A stretch of 8,556 nt of DNA from an uncultured Granulosicoccaceae bacterium. GTDB taxonomy: Bacteria > Pseudomonadota > Gammaproteobacteria > Granulosicoccales > Granulosicoccaceae. The stretch spans positions 1 to 8,556 of the forward strand of contig CALFBL010000191.1 in NCBI GenBank assembly GCA_937951695.1, read 5' to 3'. Positions 6,742 through 8,556 of this stretch are shown in pieces. The notes beneath the pieces were generated by a model. The model was not told the origin of the DNA. It did no database searches and saw only the letters and a list, made by a program, of their open reading frames with translations. Both the position numbers and the translations under genes were made by a program. Within the stretch, counting starts at the first letter, position 1, and each line of letters opens with the position of its first letter.

Positions 6742-7227
6742 TCACAGCCGAGTTTTTCGATTGGGCGCTGGCCGTTTGATCGCGGCTTGCTTTTCGTCCA
6801 GACGTTTTTGCATGGTTTTAGCCACGCGCTTCAACGCGGTACGCAATATCTCGTCGCTGAACTGATCGGCTGCTGAGTTTACTTTTGCCGGGGCGTCGCG
6901 GGGTATTTCCAACGCGGCCATGCGTACCGAGCTGCGTCGAAGGGGTTCTACCCGACTGGGCAGGACGTGCCAACGCACTCGGGTAACAGTCAGATTCATT
7001 GCCGCTGCTTGCGTAATCAGCTTTTTTTCGCTGAAGCGGATTCTGGATAGCCAACTGGCGCTGGTTAGCGTGATGTGCAACTGCTCCCCTTCGATGCGGC
7101 ACAAGACCACCGCTTCGATCGCAGCAGCTGGCAGAACGGCAGCCACTGCCTGTTTCAGCAGACGGTTCAGCTGGATGGTTTCCCTAGCCGCAGGAGCTAA
7201 GAGCGTTGTGAAATCTTTTATTCGCAC
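6742..7227 (-). CDS. dciA: DUF721 protein, probable replicative helicase loader DciA
   Basis: The product resembles DUF721/DciA proteins, which interact with and help load the DnaB helicase in bacteria lacking DnaC or DnaI. From GTG 7227 it has 161 residues. A domain of about residues 9-92 starts with a helix (LLAPAARETIQLNRLLKQAVAAVLP). The typical core follows, with an LHITLTSASWLSRIRF strand and helix carrying W59 and then a VTRVRWHVLP strand. A second predicted helix (about 122-146) and a basic, probably disordered tail ending in RKTRL complete it. Position also fits: I recall a DUF721 gene between lpxC and an M23 gene plus secA in Pseudomonas. TTG 7245 would add six residues; neither start has a clear ribosome-binding site. 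No acceptable start exists further inside without cutting the domain. Function in this organism is inferred from family and context. Confidence 0.82.
   Translation of the reverse strand: MRIKDFTTLLAPAARETIQLNRLLKQAVAAVLPAAAIEAVVLCRIEGEQLHITLTSASWLSRIRFSEKKLITQAAAMNLTVTRVRWHVLPSRVEPLRRSSVRMAALEIPRDAPAKVNSAADQFSDEILRTALKRVAKTMQKRLDEKQAAIKRPAPNRKTRL
7192..7196 (+). promoter_or_regulatory. Ribosome-binding site supporting the M23 GTG start
   Basis: AGGAG lies 11 bases before GTG 7208. It is the only good Shine-Dalgarno match near the possible starts of the M23 gene; the in-frame ATG at 7175 has none. It falls inside the dciA coding sequence on the other strand. Confidence 0.5.
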
Positions 7228-8074
7228 CCCGGCATTACAGCACAATTCGGGCAGATCACAGGTTGCCGTTCCAGGGCTAATTGCGCTGGTCTTAGTTGCG
7301 GCAGGCGCTGGGTATTGGTTTGGTCACAACAGTACCGATCGACCTACCCAGACGGATGTCTCGCCGCCTTTGTCCATTGTGGACGCCAGCGCCCGCTTTA
7401 ACGATCAGCCCTCGCTGGGCTCCGCCGTAGGCTCAGCACAGGTGACGAAAACCGTGGGTAAGCTGCACGCGGATATTTTGACGTTGCGCATGTTGTACCG
7501 CAGGCTGGCCGAAGATGCCGGCGTCGACCTGAGCGATTTTGAACTTGAAGACGTCATGGCCCCCCCAACGCTGACTGAACCGGTTGATGAATCGCTGGAG
7601 AAGCTCTCCGAGCAACTCGAGATGATCAAAGAATCCTCGTCTGCACTCGGAGATTGGTATCAGTTACGTTCCCGCGAGCGTGCGTTCAGCCTGACGGGGC
7701 CGGTTGTGATGAACGGTCAGATGTCGTCTGTGTTTGGCTGGCGCACTGCGCCATCATCGGGGCAAACCAAGCTGCATCGTGGTGTGGATTACAGCGGGCA
7801 TATTGGCGAGCCCGTGCTGGCTCTGGCCGACGGGGTGGTTAGTTTCCAAGGCAAAGTGCACGCCTATGGAAATATGGTCGAACTCGTGCATGCCGATGGG
7901 CTGAGAACTCGCTACGCGCACAACGACTCCAACACGGTGGCGCTGGGCCAGTGGGTCGAACAGGGGCAAATCATCGCCAGACTCGGATCCACAGGGCGTT
8001 CAACTGGCCCGCATGTGCATCTCGAGGTGCATTTGAATGGTGAGATCGTTGACCCTATGTTGTACATTCAATGA
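7208..8074 (+). CDS. Membrane-anchored M23 family peptidoglycan endopeptidase
   Basis: This is a LytM/M23 zinc metallopeptidase, expected to cut peptide cross-links of peptidoglycan in the periplasm. From GTG 7208 it has 288 residues: a short basic cytoplasmic end, one transmembrane or signal-anchor segment (about 19-39, VAVPGLIALVLVAAGAGYWFG), a helical, possibly coiled-coil region (about 78-150), and a C-terminal M23 domain (about 165-288). The zinc motifs HRGVD (H190, D194) and HVH (H269, H271) are intact, as are RYAHN and GSTGRSTGPHVHLEV. It should therefore be an active enzyme rather than a degenerate EnvC- or NlpD-like activator. ATG 7175 is an alternative start. No usable start codon follows 7208 before the membrane segment, so the 5' end must overlap dciA on the opposite strand. 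It lies upstream of secA, as in Pseudomonas. Exact substrate is unknown. Confidence 0.9.
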   Translation: MKSFIRTPALQHNSGRSQVAVPGLIALVLVAAGAGYWFGHNSTDRPTQTDVSPPLSIVDASARFNDQPSLGSAVGSAQVTKTVGKLHADILTLRMLYRRLAEDAGVDLSDFELEDVMAPPTLTEPVDESLEKLSEQLEMIKESSSALGDWYQLRSRERAFSLTGPVVMNGQMSSVFGWRTAPSSGQTKLHRGVDYSGHIGEPVLALADGVVSFQGKVHAYGNMVELVHADGLRTRYAHNDSNTVALGQWVEQGQIIARLGSTGRSTGPHVHLEVHLNGEIVDPMLYIQ

Positions 8075-8098
8075 CGCTGGCTCGTTAGGTGTCATAAT
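8071..8098 (+). promoter_or_regulatory. Candidate secA promoter at the M23 stop codon
   Basis: ATGACG (8071-8076, four of six -35 bases) and CATAAT (8093-8098, five of six -10 bases) are 16 nt apart. The -35 overlaps the M23 stop codon TGA (8072-8074). Transcription would begin near 8105 and leave about 45 nt of leader before secA. secA could also be read through from the M23 gene. Confidence 0.35.
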
Positions 8099-8149
8099 CT
8101 TCAAGTTTCCGGCAATCCCCGTGCCTCGCAGGTCAAGGTCCAAGAGTTC

Positions 8150-8556
8150 ATGTTAGCTACCATCGTAAAGAAAGTCTTCGGCAGCAGTAACGACCGAATC
8201 GTGAAGCGACTGGCTAAAGAGGCTGAGTCGATCAACAACTTCGAACCCACCTTCGAGGCGCTGGATGATGCGGCCCTGAAGGCCAAAACCGATGAGTTTC
8301 GTGGCCGTCTGCAGAACGGGCAGAGCTTACAGGACATACTGCCCGAAGCCTTTGCTGTTGTGAGAGAAGCCGGTAAGCGCGTGTTTGACATGCGCCACTT
8401 CGATGTCCAGATGATCGGCGGCATGGTGCTCAACGAGGGCAAAATAGCCGAGATGCGTACCGGGGAAGGTAAGACGCTGGTGGCCACTTTGGCGACCTAT
8501 CTGAACGCGCTTTCTGGTAAAGGCGTGCATGTAATAACGGTCAATGACTATCTGGC
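8150..8556 (+). CDS. secA: Preprotein translocase ATPase SecA, 3' end outside window
   Basis: SecA is the motor ATPase that drives unfolded preproteins through SecYEG. Only the first 135 codons are present, against about 900 in the full protein. The start MLATIVKKVFGSSNDRIVKRL matches the usual SecA N-terminus. FRGRLQNGQSL and REAGKRVFDMRHFDVQMIGGMVLNEGKIAEM follow the family closely. The Walker A motif MRTGEGKTL is at 102-110, with K108 at the E. coli position, and the fragment ends in VITVNDYL of the first nucleotide-binding domain. AAGAG just upstream of the ATG, or AAGG 11 bases away, may serve as ribosome-binding site. The gap to the M23 gene is 75 nt and holds no secM-like gene. Confidence 0.97.
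   Translation, partial: MLATIVKKVFGSSNDRIVKRLAKEAESINNFEPTFEALDDAALKAKTDEFRGRLQNGQSLQDILPEAFAVVREAGKRVFDMRHFDVQMIGGMVLNEGKIAEMRTGEGKTLVATLATYLNALSGKGVHVITVNDYL

Noticed and set aside
6920..7207. Upstream in-frame extension of the M23 gene starting near 6920
   Set aside because: It is antisense to dciA, which has a recognisable domain there. The extension is rich in Arg, Ser and Cys with no family features, and GTG 7208 has an AGGAG site.
8075..8149. A secM-like arrest peptide gene before secA
   Set aside because: The gap is only 75 nt with no open frame of adequate length and no SecM-type motif.
1..8556. A novel defence, mobile or other accessory system
   Set aside because: Every substantial open frame that makes sense is a core envelope, division, replication or secretion gene in familiar order. 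No repeats, integrase, transposase or unusual composition are visible.

Overview
This window is a conserved chromosomal cell-envelope region: the distal half of a division and cell-wall (dcw) cluster running into lpxC and secA. The order is murC (5' end missing), ddl, ftsQ, ftsA, ftsZ, lpxC, a dciA/DUF721 gene on the minus strand, an M23 endopeptidase gene, and secA (3' end missing). A Gram-negative bacterium is certain from lpxC (lipid A synthesis). A gammaproteobacterium is the best fit: FtsZ ends in an E. coli-like conserved tail, all the proteins align well by eye with E. coli counterparts, and lpxC-DUF721-M23-secA is the order I recall from Pseudomonas rather than the lpxC-secM-secA order of E. 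coli. I cannot name genus or species.

Region 1-5587 is a compact plus-strand run. MurC and Ddl make peptidoglycan precursors in the cytoplasm. FtsQ, FtsA and FtsZ build the divisome. The murC/ddl junction overlaps by 8 nt if the longer ddl start is used, ddl/ftsQ overlap by 4 nt (ATGA), and ftsQ/ftsA are 9 nt apart. An 88-nt gap then precedes ftsZ. This spacing suggests one transcription unit with translational coupling.

Region 5588-5826 is the longest gap (239 nt). It holds several inverted repeats and a plausible extended -10 promoter for lpxC. It has no convincing intrinsic terminator and no gene that I can see.

Region 5827-8556 contains lpxC (GTG start), whose stop codon directly abuts the stop codon of the convergent dciA gene. 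The 5' ends of dciA and the divergent M23 gene overlap head to head by at least 20 nt. secA follows, with its own possible promoter at the M23 stop codon. Together the genes cover precursor supply, septum assembly, outer-membrane lipid synthesis, helicase loading, wall remodelling and protein export.

I found no mobile element, CRISPR array, tRNA, rRNA or foreign-looking gene, and no evidence of a new biological system. The points worth a second look are gene-arrangement and regulatory features: the dciA/M23 overlap, the repeat-rich lpxC leader, and alternative starts for ddl.
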